64,000 nt of DNA from Incurvaria masculella (GCA_946894095.1 OX335645.2:21165001-21229000); one strand, 5' to 3'. Positions 22,117 to 33,332 are shown, counted from the first letter of the stretch. Notes: generated by a model not told the origin, from the sequence alone. Numbers and translations are program-made.

Positions 22117-22842
22117 TTCAGAGCTGCCAGTCCCAGTTGTCACCATGGAGGTGAAGAAATAGTTGTCACCTAAACTTCCAAGTTCCGTAAAAACGTCAAA
22201 CTCTATACAAGATTTTACTAGATATTCTGTGGTTTTACTTCTTCAAGCTGTCAAAGTCCAAATCGGACTTCCGATTTGTATGAAAACGCGGAATCGGCGT
22301 AAACGGCAACGTCAACGCATTTACGACAATGTTGAGTAAGCTGTCAAATCAAACTCGGACTCGCAAATCGCGCTCTTAAATTTCTCCATACATTTGAAAA
22401 CGCCAGTCGATCGGTTTGCCGTATACACTAATTTAAGTTTTTTTTTTTTTTTTATGTAACTGGACATGGATGGCTAATACCACAAGTTCTGTCATGGTAT
22501 TAGCCCAACACACCACATGGGAACTAGGTGCCATGCCAGGACCTTCCTTATATTGCACGGCTACATTGAACTGGATGGAAAACACGGACAATTTTCATTG
22601 CCGCTTCGACCATCGTTCATCCAATGCGATGATACCAACCCGGGCGGGATAAACCCTACCACCTAGTAAGTAAGGAAGGGGACCTACAGCTTAACGTGGA
22701 ATCCGAACCACGGCCAGCCTCTCTCAACGGTCGAATGGTCACCCATCCAAGACCAGACCGGACCCAGCGTTGCTTCACTTCGGAGAGCGATCGCCGAAGT
22801 GTCGCGCCACTGGGCCACTGAGGCTGGGATTACGGGCTCAGA
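22117..22842 (-). mobile_element. MITE family S, second copy, interrupted by a SINE
   Basis: Inverse-orientation copy of the element at 5.3-5.6 kb. Starts ttcagagctgccagtccc, has gttgtcacctaaac, tacttcttcaagctgtcaa, cgccagtcgatcggtttgcc, and resumes after the SINE with gggattacgggctcaga. The SINE lies inside its right terminal repeat. Confidence 0.8.
22439..22826 (-). repeat. 5S-headed SINE nested in MITE family S
   Basis: Nearly identical to the 13.2 kb copy. T-run at 22,439-22,453, 5S-like segment at 22,738-22,782. No target duplication is visible; compared with the 5.3 kb MITE about nine bases of the target appear to be missing. Confidence 0.88.
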
Positions 22843-22979
22843 ATGTAAGTTAATTGAAATGAGTCATTCCATATACGTTAAAGGTGTTAAGTAAGTATAC
22901 GATAATTACCGTCCCCATGCAACCTATGTATGTAAGTTTGGAAATACTTTGAAAACGACTGCTCCAGTTTGCTTGAATA

Positions 22980-23226
22980 TTAGGGTTCCGCTCTTCAAAA
23001 GGACGAATGGAACGATTTATTTACATACAAATGTGTCTCTTTAACCGTCATAGATAGACAGAGTGTGTATTTCTATTGGTGATATAACAAGAAATGGTAT
23101 CCATTTAAATAAAATAAAAATTAAAGGGGGCCCTAATACAAGAAATGTGTTTTTTCATGTTAAATCGTGTAAAATGCTACGGAACCCTTCGTGTGCGAAT
23201 CCGAATTGCACTTAGCCGATTTTTTG
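22980..23226 (-). repeat. ggccaag repeat, diverged copy
   Basis: Begins tagggttccgctcttc and ends tacggaacccttcgtgtgcg then tgcacttagccgat. The interior has agagtgtgtatttc but no (GGAC)n run. The most diverged copy in the window. Confidence 0.75.
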
Positions 23227-23229
23227 TAT

Positions 23230-23480
23230 ATAACATCACTCGATAACATAATATCTGTGTCTGCATGTTTTTGTTAAAAATATGTGGATCAAATTAGCAA
23301 GAACAAATCGTGCATAGATTTAATTTTTATGTCATTTGACTTGATTTTGAGAAAAAAAAACTAAAATATTCTCACATAGACATTGGTTGACTGATTTTTA
23401 TTACAAAATATAAATTATGTGTATATAGTGGTTGTCAAATTACATTTAAAAATTGTTTAAACCACATTTGTATGATAAAC
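23230..23480. mobile_element. MITE family V, diverged full copy
   Basis: Left half has atatctgtgtctgcatgttt; right half has the inverted counterpart ending gtggttgtcaaattacattt and ccacatttgtatgataaac. Same layout as 17.11-17.48 kb but older. Confidence 0.6.
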
Positions 23481-24278
23481 ATCTACGGCAATACCTCGGT
23501 TACGTGCACTCGAAAACATTGTTTTATTTATTCGTTCGCGCGTTTCCAAAACCTCTTTGCGGCGTCTGACATAAAATTCCAATGTAATGAACACCATTTG
23601 GCCGACGCATCGCGTCATGTTTCCTATCAACTTTATTAATGATAAAGTATATTAGTCGGGTTGGAAGGTACGCTTGTACCTGCCACCGCCGGAGCCGCGA
23701 AAACTTCGCCAGTGCGTCCTCAATGTTGCCAGTCACCCGGCTTCGGGTTCCCGGTAAAAACTATAAAAAAACAAATTATATTGATGGAATCGAACCTCGC
23801 GCCGTTTGATTGATGAATGTGCGTTTTTAATTTATTTCCACGTTGATGTGTAATATTAATGTTATTCCGATAAAGTCTCAGCGAATTCACTGTCGGTAGG
23901 TCGAGTCGGAGGTTGTGCGGTCGCCGCATGCATCTTGACGGTGGAATAAGCCGCTCAATTGCACGCCTAGGCCGTTTAGTTTATAAAACGCTTGCATTTC
24001 ATCGAATGTTTAAATTTTTTAAAGCAAAGTTTGACAAAACGGCTAAACTACTGGTAACAACTAGTTACTCTCTGAGCTGTAGACCTTGCGAAATTTCAAA
24101 TTTTGATATATTTTTTTTAAACTGGCTTGACAAAAAAAATCTAAATAAATATCAAACCTGTCAATTCACGGACATACGAAAGCATTTTTGCCCAATGTTG
24201 AAACGGAGACCTTTGTACGCTCGGTCAATGAGACCAAAAAGTGGGCTGATTATAAAAAAACATTTGAGTTATTTTATA
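23481..24278. other. Unassigned sequence
   Basis: No gene recognised. The open frame at 23,913-24,395 runs into the Helitron and shows no known domain. Confidence 0.4.
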
Positions 24279-24482
24279 CTAGCTGAGTTACCCGGCTCCG
24301 CCGCAATGTCGTTTGAGTCTGATGTCGGGCTGAAATATTTCAAGGATCCCATACAAATTTTCCTCTTCTATTTCACCCACCATAATCGAGTTTAATTTTC
24401 GCCACAAAAGGTATCGGCGGTTTAGGTGTGAAAACATAACAGACAGACAGAGCTAATTTCCCATTTATAATATTAGTATAGA
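24279..24482 (-). mobile_element. Short non-autonomous Helitron
   Basis: Minus-strand 3' end is ...CTAG (plus ctag at 24,279-24,282, preceded by a), next to an acccggc-type GC-rich word. The 5' end on minus is TC followed by tatactaatattataaat, the common lepidopteran Helitron start. Includes the (acag)n word acagacagacag. No Rep/helicase coding; 204 bp. Confidence 0.75.
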
Positions 24483-25156
24483 CAGTATGGATTTTAATTG
24501 ACAAAATACTTTCATACGCACGGAATGGTCAGTCTTTTTGATAATAAAACTTTATAATGGGATAATTTACAAGCGGGATTATTCATTATTCATTATTATA
24601 ATATTATTTTTTAAGGCTTGTACCGATCGAAGAACGAAATTGAATTCATATATATAGCCTTTAAGGGAGTTAAACATTATCGAGAACGGAATTGATAAAG
24701 GATAAAAAACGATTGAAACTCAATTAAAAAAATCATTTTTAATACATTGTTCCAACTTTCTGATGCAATTTTGTTTGTAGGAATCATTTTTTTGCCTCAT
24801 TTTGGCCACTGTTCATTTCACAAATCGATTTATTGTGCAACATATAAATGAAGAGAACCATATAAATGAATAATTCCTCTTAGTGAAAGTAAACATTTAC
24901 AAATCAAAGGTCAATGAACTTAAAGAAATTGAAAAAGAATAATACACTACGTGCTATTGTCATCTTTCGTCTCTTGTTTTATTGAAAATATATATAATCA
25001 TACCTTCTCCGTAACATTAATGTAGTATTTTCAGTTATAAATTATTTTATTTTTCTTAATTTATTCTCGATCCGTCATAAATAAAGTGAAAATAAGTTAA
25101 ATTTTTAGTCATCAATATTTTAATAGAATGTGATTTATGTATGCAGTAAATAGAGA
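24483..25156. other. Unassigned AT-rich sequence
   Basis: Very AT-rich; no gene or shared repeat recognised. Confidence 0.45.
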
Positions 25157-25525
25157 GCGGCTCGTAGCCTAGTGGCGCGGGGACTTGCCTAGCATACCAG
25201 AGCTCTGGGTTCAAATCCTCGCCCCGTTCATGCACCATTTTCTATCTCATTTTGAGTTGGATAAGTGCATTTCGTCACGAATGCGAGCTGCTCCATGGTT
25301 TGGAATCCATGTAAACCCCTTGTAGGGTTTAAGTCCACCCGGGTTGGTACCATCTCATTGGATGAAAAGATGGTCGAAGCGGCAATGAAATTTTTTTTTC
25401 TATCCACTTCAATGTAGCCGTGCTCATTAAGGGAAGGTCCTAAAATGGCACCTAATTCCTTCGGCAATTGGGTATACCATAACGGTAGTTCTGTGGTATT
25501 AGCTATCCATATCGGGTTCCATAAA
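25157..25525 (+). repeat. tRNA-headed SINE, best-preserved copy
   Basis: A box tagcctagtgg (25,165-25,175) and B box ggttcaaatcc (25,208-25,218) are spaced as in a tRNA gene. The body carries gagctgctccatggtttgg, ttggtaccatctcattgg, tggtcgaagcggcaatg, tgtagccgtgctcattaa, ggaaggtcctaaaatggcac, and ends gccatccatatcgggttcc with an A-run. A retroposon, not a tRNA gene: no acceptor-stem pairing and a long body. Confidence 0.9.
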
Positions 25526-25788
25526 AAAAGAGAGATATATTTCTTCGGAGCTCAGTTAACACTACTTAGTGAGGAAAATTTCTACGATTTTCATGTAGGC
25601 CGCACCTGAACACACACATCTGACGTCAGCGCTGATGAAACATATCGCCGTATGTTATTTGTATGAGGAACCCAAGGTTATCTTCCATACCCGTACCAAC
25701 ACGCCGTGGCGCGCCGCTTCCCGGCAGAGGTGATGGAACGCGATACCGTCAAATCACAACATAGTTACTGGGTGTCAATTCTTGGAAT
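25526..25788 (+). other. Upstream segment of the LINE, start uncertain
   Basis: Sequence between the SINE and the first recognisable endonuclease residues. An open frame from 25,706 overlaps the next entry in another frame. The 5' end of the LINE probably lies here, but no promoter or target duplication marks it. Confidence 0.35.
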
Positions 25789-26705
25789 TTGGCGCTCAGA
25801 AATCAGGAATATTTCAGTAGAGAAAACTGTAATAGCGGTTGTCAGTTTGGAGAAGAGAACGTCATATATTTTTTTAGAAGCATCGGCACAGGCAGAAGAG
25901 AAACTCATACCAGAGCGTCCGAGGGAGTTTCCGATGTGCACGCCCCTTTCTTCCCCGACAAACAATTCGGAAAACAAACCCCGCAGCCCGCTAAGCCTGA
26001 AGCCTATCGCGGCAAACACAAGAGCCAAATCGAAAGTGCAAGTCGAGATAGATTGACAATTTTGCACCAAAACTTGCGTAGCTTACGACATAAAATGACT
26101 GGACCGACCGCCTTCGTCAGCGAACTCCCGAACCTCCCCGCTCTTGTTTGCATTTCGGAAGCATGGATCAAGATCGATGAGCCTGTTCCGCTGCTGCCGG
26201 AATATTGTGTTGTAGCTCAATACACACGCACTAGCAGTGATGGGGGCGGAATATGTGTTTTCGTTCATGAACGTTATAAGCACTGCATTAAAATTGTGAA
26301 CGATTATGATTCCGTCTTTAGGGATCAAATATTTGAAGCGGTAGTTCTGAATATGAAACTATCAAAAAAATGAAAATATGTATTATTGTATTATATAGAA
26401 CTGGACAACTGATTAATATTTTTTTGGAAAGGTTAGAACGAATAATTAATGACTGTATAAAAAAATATGATAATTTAATAATTTGCGGGGATTGGAATAT
26501 AGATTACTTTGACGTCAACTCTCCTTATTTTAAAAGACTTAAAATCATATTAGACATGTTTAATTTACACAATATTGTATATGAACCTACTAGAACTTGT
26601 AAAACTAGAAATTCACTATACTTGATATCGAAGTGACGGACTTGACTGAGGAGAAGGTCGACTGCAGGATAATTTCCAACAGTTTATCTGACCATTTGTG
26701 TTAGG
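25789..26705 (+). pseudogene. LINE ORF2, AP-type endonuclease domain, broken
   Basis: The domain would nick the genomic target to prime reverse transcription. Three frames carry its parts in order. Frame one to the stop at 26,373: LHQNLRSLRHKM near residue 91, VCISEAWI with the metal-binding glutamate, GGGICVFVHE. Frame three, 26,370-26,636: IIVLYRTG, then LIICGDWNID with the catalytic aspartate/asparagine pair, and a degraded TRTCKTRNSLYLIS. Frame two, to 26,705: IISNSLSDHL, whose SDH (26,687-26,695) is the closing active-site histidine motif. All core motifs survive, so the breaks are small indels and a stop rather than loss of sequence. The segment before LHQNL is unassigned. Confidence 0.88.
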
Positions 26706-26713
26706 AGGTAAGA

Positions 26714-27142
26714 GTGAAAGGTCTTTCAGATTTACCTCCAGTCGTGTTTACATCCAGACAGCGCATCTTTTCAGAGCGTAACATCAGCACATTTGTCCTG
26801 ATGCTAACCAGCACTGATTGGTCTGAAGTATTCGCACAAACCAATGCAAACACCGCTTTTAATCTTTTCTTTTTGCTATTCTTTGACCGCTTTAAACTTG
26901 CCTTTCCAATCACCAAAAAGAAATATCATACTATGCAAAAGAAAGAAGTTGCACCGTGGCTCTCAAAAGATAGCAAAAATCTAAAAGACAAAATTCAAAT
27001 TTATGAAATGCTCCAACGCACTACGGAAAATCAACGATATCAAGACATTCTAGGAAAAATAAAAAATAGCTACTTTGCACAAATTAAAACAGAAAAGGCT
27101 GATTATTACAAAACTAAGATAGAAAGTAGCGATAATAAATAA
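26714..27142 (+). pseudogene. LINE ORF2, linker between endonuclease and reverse transcriptase
   Basis: An open stretch of 142 codons with LPPVVFTSRQRIFSERN, LMLTSTDWSEVFAQTN and APWLSKDSKNLKDKIQIYE. It resembles the linker of CR1/L2-group ORF2 proteins, where a W..I/V....T.A......PWI....K.LI.K.. pattern is usual. The upstream stop at 26,703-26,705 and the stop at 27,140-27,142 separate it from its neighbours; the ATG at 26,714 is not a natural start. Confidence 0.75.
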
Positions 27143-27149
27143 AAAAACT

Positions 27150-28919
27150 ATGTGGGACATTGTCAAGCGTGAAACCTCAAAAACCTGCAACTGTAAAATG
27201 GTAAAAAACATAAAATTGGCAAGCAATGACGGCCAAATAACTTCAGAACCATTTACAGTAGCATCCGAGTTTGGTAAATATTTTGCCCATATTGCAGAAA
27301 ACCTAGTCTCACACATTCCACAAACTGACAAGTCGGCGAATTCATTCTTCCAAGGAAATTGCAAACCAGTGACAAATACTCTGTTTTTAAGGCCATGCGA
27401 TACGGAAGAAATTATAAATTTAATTAGTGCTCAAAAAAACAGTCATTCTGAGGATATCAATGCAATGCCTGTATCGCTATTAAAAAAATGCTTTGTACCA
27501 ATAATCAAACAAATTGTGCACATTGTCAACATTTCTTTCGAAACAGGCACATTTCCTTCTGCTCTTGCAAATGCCAAAATACTACCCCTATTCAAGAAAG
27601 GTAAAGAAACAAATGTAGAAAATTACAGACCGGTATTGATTTTACCCATATTTTCAAAAATTCTTGAAAAGGCAATGTACAGAAGGCTGATGAGTTTTAT
27701 TGATGCGGAAAATATTCTTACAGACTCTCAACATGGCTTCCGTCCTGGCAGGTCCATATCCACGGCCACATATCAACTCACAACAGCGATATTAGAGAGT
27801 CTGGACAAACAAGAACAGGTAGCAGGTGTGTTCGTGGACCTGTCTAAGGCTTTCGACCTCGTGGACCATGAATGACTGCTTCAAAAGTTAGAGTTCTATG
27901 GTGTTCGGGCCGTCGCCTTGGATTGGTTACGAACCTACTTGAGTAACAGAAAGGCACAAGTTGCAATACAATGTATGCAGGGTAATGAACAAACTGAGTT
28001 ACACTCGGAACCCTTCACCACGAACCATGGGGTGCCACAGGGCTCGATATTATCGACTCTTCTGTTTTTAATTTTTTATAAATGACCTCAATCAATTAAA
28101 TGCGCTTTAATAATATTGTATGCAGATGACGCCAATGCAATCATAAAAGCAAAAGATAAAACTGAATTGCTGAAAAATTTAGAATACCGCTCAATAGCTC
28201 TATTCGATTGGTTTTCAGCAAACAAACTCATGATGAACACCGATAAAACGGGTTTCGTGCACTTTTCAATTATTAACAAAGGCAACGAAAACAGAAATAT
28301 TTTGTGTATTCAACACTTAGGAGAGATCATAGAATTTCAATTATCCCACAAATTTCTAGGTATCACGCTTGACAATAATCTTAGATATACGGACCACATA
28401 GAGGTAATAAGTAAAAAACTGAGCAAAGCGTGCTACTGTTTAAGAATTTTGGCTGAATCCTGTTATCAAAATACAATGAGTAACGCTTACTATGGATATT
28501 TTTATTCAGTAATGACTTTTGGCTTGGAATTCTGGGGAGCAGTGGGAGATGCGCAAAAAATATTCTTACTGCAAAAACGTGCCATCAGAATAATTAACAA
28601 AGCCGCTTGGGACGATCACTGTAAGCCGATATTTCAGGCCCAAGGTATGCTAACAATATTTGATGCATATATAAAAAAGGTTGCGCTGTTCGCGAGAGGT
28701 AACAAAACAGAGTACATAGCACGTTCTCACTCTTACCTGACCAGGCACAAACTCCTCCTGCGATTGCACAATCATAGCACCACGAAATTTGAAAGTAGCT
28801 TAAAATATAAAGGTTCAGCCATCTACAATAAATTGCCGCTAGACATGCAAGCAGTGGAAATCACATATTTAAACGAGAACTACACAAGTGGCTGCTTACA
28901 AAGAATTTTTATGACCTAA
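27150..28919 (+). pseudogene. LINE ORF2, reverse transcriptase domain, broken
   Basis: RNA-dependent DNA polymerase of the element. In order: ILPLFKKGKETNVENYRPV and IFSKILEK (fingers), SQHGFRPGRSISTATYQL, VFVDLSKAFDLVDHE with the first catalytic aspartate, an in-frame TGA (27,873-27,875) at what looks like a decayed CGA arginine codon, then KLEFYGVRAVALDWLRTYLSNRKAQ, GVPQGS (28,029-28,046) and YADD (28,119-28,130), the metal-binding pair. Between these last two, the expected FLIYINDL appears as two frames (28,070-28,115), so two small indels cancel each other. The thumb follows (DWFSANKLMMNTDKTGFVHFS, HKFLGITLDNNL) up to the stop at 28,919, near the usual C-terminus. Confidence 0.92.
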
Positions 28920-29192
28920 AGTATTTTCAATAATTTTTACTAATGATTCCACTCAATTTGTTATTCTGTTTAAATAATTCATTTACTTATTTAATTTAAT
29001 TGATTTCATGAATGTTATTTGATTTATACTGATTTAATGTAATTGACTTGATTTGATTGACTTTAAATGATTGAGATGTATATTATGTAGACCTAATAAT
29101 TTTGACGATGTGATAAACTGGTTTGTATTTCGTATCAACTGAAAATTACGGATTAAATTAATTTTGAATTTTGAATTTTGAATTTTGAGTTT
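28920..29192 (+). repeat. LINE 3' UTR and (TTTTGAA)n tail
   Basis: AT-rich 3' UTR ending in three to four heptamers (gaattttgaattttgaattt) at 29,163-29,190. Short tandem tails instead of poly-A are usual for CR1/L2-group LINEs. Confidence 0.75.
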
Positions 29193-29329
29193 TTTCGACG
29201 GAAAAAATCCGGAGCACCGTATTTCAATGATTCAAGGTTTCTGCCGATAAAAATGTTTTTACAATCGCTATAAAATTGTTTTTTTTTTCAACTGAAAAAC
29301 ACCTTAGTTGAATCGAATCATGCATGATA

Positions 29330-29860
29330 TGCTATTACCGGCACTATGAATCGCGTCTCCGCCGTATGGTCAAAGTGACCTTATAATTGATGGAAATTCG
29401 ACGGCTCATCGTATGACACACAGTCGAAACGTCCGCGACTATGTTTGCATGTGTCGTGTACAGTCAACCAAAGGTTAAAGGATACACTACCGGTTAAACG
29501 TAAAACGGAATGGTGTTTAAATACAACCTCCGATTAAATGTTCTTAGGGTCTTGTTTGCTAAGTAGCTAGTAGACATCCTCAACTATGTTGGAATCTATA
29601 CTCAACACTATAATTGTTTCCAAAAGTCAAAGTATTTAGACTGTTCATCTTTTAATTCAGCCGGATGTGTATCCTAAACTCTTTGTTCGACTGTATATTT
29701 AAGTTGCGTTGGCAATTTTTGAAAATTGGGTACAGCGGGTCTCATAGTAAGCGCGCTAGATGGCATATCTCCTTACTTTTTATCTATAGTTTCGACGATC
29801 TTCACAAAAGAAAAAATAGATTATAGAACAATAGATTAAAACTGTAACGTTAATGTCATG
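29330..29860 (+). repeat. Dispersed repeat family Q, copy 1
   Basis: Shares with 53.33-53.60 kb the ordered words aatcgcg.ctcc.ccgtatgg, cgactatgtttgc.tgtg and agcgcgctagat. The copy here is longer because other sequence lies between the two halves. Class unknown. Confidence 0.45.
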
Positions 29861-31705
29861 TTATATTAGAATGTCAAACTAGATTACAAAATCGATAGTA
29901 AAAGGCAAACAAGGAAAATCTAAAATAAATCACCTGCTCTATAAATTTTGATCAGTTGATTTCGATATTTTTGTACCTCTTTTTTGCTTTTACGCTAGTG
30001 AGGTTACGTATATGTGAATGTGAGAAAATGTGTGTGTACACAAATGGTCAGTTATTTGGCGGATATGTGAGCCAAGTATTAGAGACGTTTATATGCACAT
30101 ATATCTCGAACGTGTATCCATGAACGTTGCCATAAATGATGACAGGTCGTTACAACCCTAAATATGTAGTACATTCAACCGGTTCTTTCCTCAAAGGATG
30201 TCGATTCATCCTTTCAAGTGCATACCTATACAGCAAGACACGTTTCTAAAATTCGCAAACTATTTGTGAATAGGCAGTAATGGTGTCCGTTTGATGGATT
30301 TTATTTTGAATTAAAATCGCGTTACCTCGTGTCCTATTAAATTCAGACTTGATTTAATGTTACGAAAAGAGTGGATAGAAGAAACCTGTTGGTGTAGTCA
30401 AGGGAACGTTAAGACATGTTTCTAGTTCACAACGTTGTCTGTACCGGAACGTACCTTTTGTTAAATACGACAATCGATAGGGTATGTTTGCGTAATTTTT
30501 AGAGCTCGATTTATTTTGCAATATATTACTTTAGGCTACTGACCCTTGGTAATATTTTTTCATATATATTTCTGTATCACAAAAGGAAAGAAGGCAAAGG
30601 AAAACTAGTTATAAGATTTGGAAGCTTTGGAAAACTCGTTTTAAAGAAAATAGAAAACAAAACAACATGATTGTTGTAGAAACATCGTTTCATTTTAAGG
30701 TTATTACAATAATTAGCAGAATGTTGTACGTGATGGTTGATGTTTTTAAATGTTGATTTTTCAATGGTATTTCAGGCAGAGATTCGTTTCTAAGAAAAAT
30801 CTAAACAAATTAATTCAAAATGGAAACGGAAATGCATGCGACAGATCGACGATATTGAATAAAACTTGTTGAAATATTTTTTTTCCTTGTAGTACCGTCC
30901 GGCTCAATGCCAGAGTGCGGTACTTCTCTTTTTAACTCCTAATCATTTTCCTAATTCCTTTTTTGCTTTTTATTCATTTTACAAAGTACATAATTTTACT
31001 GGGGATTAAAACATAATGTAAACAATTGGCCGAAAGGAGCAATGTGGGGCCGACCATCAGATAAGCATCGAAATACATTGATTCAAGTTTGTCTCAACAC
31101 AAAAAATGCAATTATGGAAATTCATGCATGATAATTTTAGTGTGTTTTGCTATCTTGGTACATCTACAATGACAACCACATACTTTGATTACTACTGCTC
31201 TCTTCTATCGCATATATATTTTCAGGAGTGTTATATCAGAAACCTACCATGTATTTTCTATTAATAATATGTTTTAAATAAAATAAGAACAGCCCAAAAA
31301 AGTAGTATAATAGTGTTAGGCTAGATGAATGCTGATTATTGTATGTACAATTAGACTTTGGCCATTGACTTGTCAGCACAATAAACACTCGCTAACTCCT
31401 GACTGCGTAGGGGGAGTAAATCACATGAATTACATTCCGACCGTAAGCAATTATGCATTACAAATGAGAATCAAATCACTGAGCAATATTTGTTTTCGTA
31501 AAGCAGGAGCATTACTTAATGATAGCCGCAGCTAACATTACAGCACCTGTTGCAGACACCCTTGTTTTTTTGTATATATGCAGTTTTAGTAAGTATTTTC
31601 GTTACTGATTTGTTTTCTAAATGGCTTATACAGCATTCACTCCATTTGTTTCTTTAATTTTGACTTTTCAGAGCACAGAATAATATTTTTAAATCTATTT
31701 TTTTA
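29861..31705. other. Unassigned AT-rich sequence
   Basis: About 1.8 kb without recognised genes or shared repeats. Confidence 0.45.
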
Positions 31706-32112
31706 CAGCACGTGGTATAGGGACTCAAAAACTTGCCTTTCATGCGAGAGGTTATGCGTTCAGACCACCTATCCTCTGTGGTTCAGACCCACGCCCCGGT
31801 CATGCATCACTTTCTTTAGTTAGATACAAACGTGTATTTAGTTACGAATGCGAGCTGTTCCATTGTTCGGAACCCATGTAAAATTGTAGGTCCACATGCC
31901 CTACTGGGTGATAGGGTTAAACCCGCCCGGGTTGATACCACCGCAATGGATTAAACCACCTATGGTTGAAGCGGAAACGAAAAATTAACCGTGTTTTCCA
32001 TTCAGTTCAGTGTAAACGTGCTCATGAAGGCAAATTCATTCAGGAATATGGTATATTGGGATAATATCATGGCGGTGTGTGGCATTAGCCATCCATGCCA
32101 GGTTCTTTATAA
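31706..32112 (+). repeat. tRNA-headed SINE with duplicated B-box segment
   Basis: Head gcacgtggtatagggactc (A-box region). The B-box region appears twice (gcgttcagaccacc and ggttcagacccacg), a small internal duplication. The full body follows to gccatccatgccaggttc and an A-rich end. Confidence 0.8.
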
Positions 32113-33089
32113 AACGTACAGTAACAAGACACATAAAATATTAATTGATCATCATTTTTGACTTAGAGGGAAAAGTAGTATTATTATGGGATTGATTACA
32201 GTCTTTAGGTTGTATTACAGTCTTTAGTTTTTAATACAGTTAACTAAATAATTTAGTCGACGACAAACATAGATTTTATGGTAGCGGACCTTTTCTTTTG
32301 AGTCATGCATTGCAACCAGTGGGATTTTTTAGATGTCATATCGTCTGCCAAATATCTGTTCAGAACACAGGAAAAACCAATCCCTCTAAGTATATTCAAG
32401 CCCCGATGTATACTAAGTAGATGGCACTGATTTCTCCTATCCTTTCTACTCAAAGGCAATTTAGCACCTCATAGCCAGCAGGGCTGTACGGTTTGAGGAA
32501 TCGCTTTAACTATGTGGAGTTTTTAACCTGCTCATCAAGTCAACGAATCAAGGTGATCAAAGAGTCACGTGGTGTCGCACTGACATTGAACAGATGACCT
32601 TGACCCCTGCACTTCAGATGCGACGCTGCACACCCAACATGTGCGCACGACACAGAACAACAGCACTCCAATTGAAAAGACAGTTGGTCCCGGGCGGCGG
32701 GGCGGCGGAGGGGCGAGAAGCGGCGGCGGAACAACGGTGTAAACGAACTGTAGCTTTTATCCACTCCAAGGTCACGCCATTATGAAGAACATAATAAAAG
32801 CGATTGTGTAGGGAGTGCGGACGACTCCTCTTTGTCTAGAGTTCGGCCTAGCTCGGGACCGCTGCCTGACCCACTGACATTGAATCCGTCTCACTCAGAC
32901 TCACTCTCACTAGTACAAACGATCTGTTGCAATCAGTGTTTTTCCATTCATTTCCAGATCATTTCGCGAGCTATTCACGTGGTTTGTTTACTTCTATTCT
33001 CTGTGGTGTTTGCGCTGCTCATCTGATGCACAATGTTACACATGATACAATAATTTTGTTCATTGTTTCAGTAATTATTTAGAATGATG
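32113..33089. other. Unassigned sequence with GC-rich patch
   Basis: Bases 32,685-32,740 are GC-rich (ggcggcggggcggcgg). Short open frames on both strands at 32,540-32,785 show no domain. Confidence 0.4.
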
Positions 33090-33097
33090 GTTTTATT

Positions 33098-33301
33098 GGG
33101 TCGCCTTCATAAAGTCCAAAAAGCATAAGGTCCAAAACCCAGAACATCCAAAAGTATGTATTTTTTCATATATTTATAAATGCAAATATTAAAATCTAAC
33201 CTAACCTAACCTAACCTAATTGAAAAAGTTCCGTATTCATTAGTGTTTTGGACGGTATGGGTTTTGGACCTTATGCTTTTTGGACTTTATGATGCGTACC
33301 C
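33098..33301. mobile_element. 204-bp MITE with 8-bp target duplication and telomere-like core
   Basis: Perfect 34-bp inverted arms at 33,108-33,141 and 33,258-33,291 (cataaagtccaaaaagcata...), extended outward imperfectly to the termini gggt/accc. The octamer gttttatt flanks both sides (33,090-33,097 and 33,302-33,309). The centre holds cctaacctaacctaa, the insect telomere word. An 8-bp duplication fits hAT, P or Merlin superfamilies; the GGGT terminus does not match the usual CA start of hAT, so the superfamily is open. Confidence 0.93.
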
Positions 33302-33332
33302 GTTTTATTTACTGATGGTTTAAATACTTGGT

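Larger units (their letters stand above)
25700..29192 (+). mobile_element. Non-LTR retrotransposon, about 3.5 kb, inactive
   Basis: A single plus-strand LINE with endonuclease, linker, reverse transcriptase, 3' UTR and short repeat tail. ORF1 is not seen, so the copy is probably 5'-truncated, or ORF1 was never part of it. At least five frame changes or stops interrupt ORF2. Protein blocks (NYRPV.ILPIFSKILEK, GFRPGRS, FVDLSKAFDLVDH, GVPQGS, YADD) fit the CR1/L2 group, perhaps the Crack/Daphne branch; the branch is inference. Confidence 0.9.

Noticed and set aside
23913..24395. A 160-codon plus-strand frame
   Set aside because: Its last third is Helitron sequence, the composition is AT-driven (Lys/Phe/Leu) and no domain is visible.
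25157..25235. A tRNA gene (good A and B boxes)
   Set aside because: No acceptor-stem pairing or CCA-side structure; the sequence continues into the SINE body found at many other places.
33194..33220. A telomere end or telomere-associated array
   Set aside because: Only about five cctaa words, enclosed within a MITE; interstitial.
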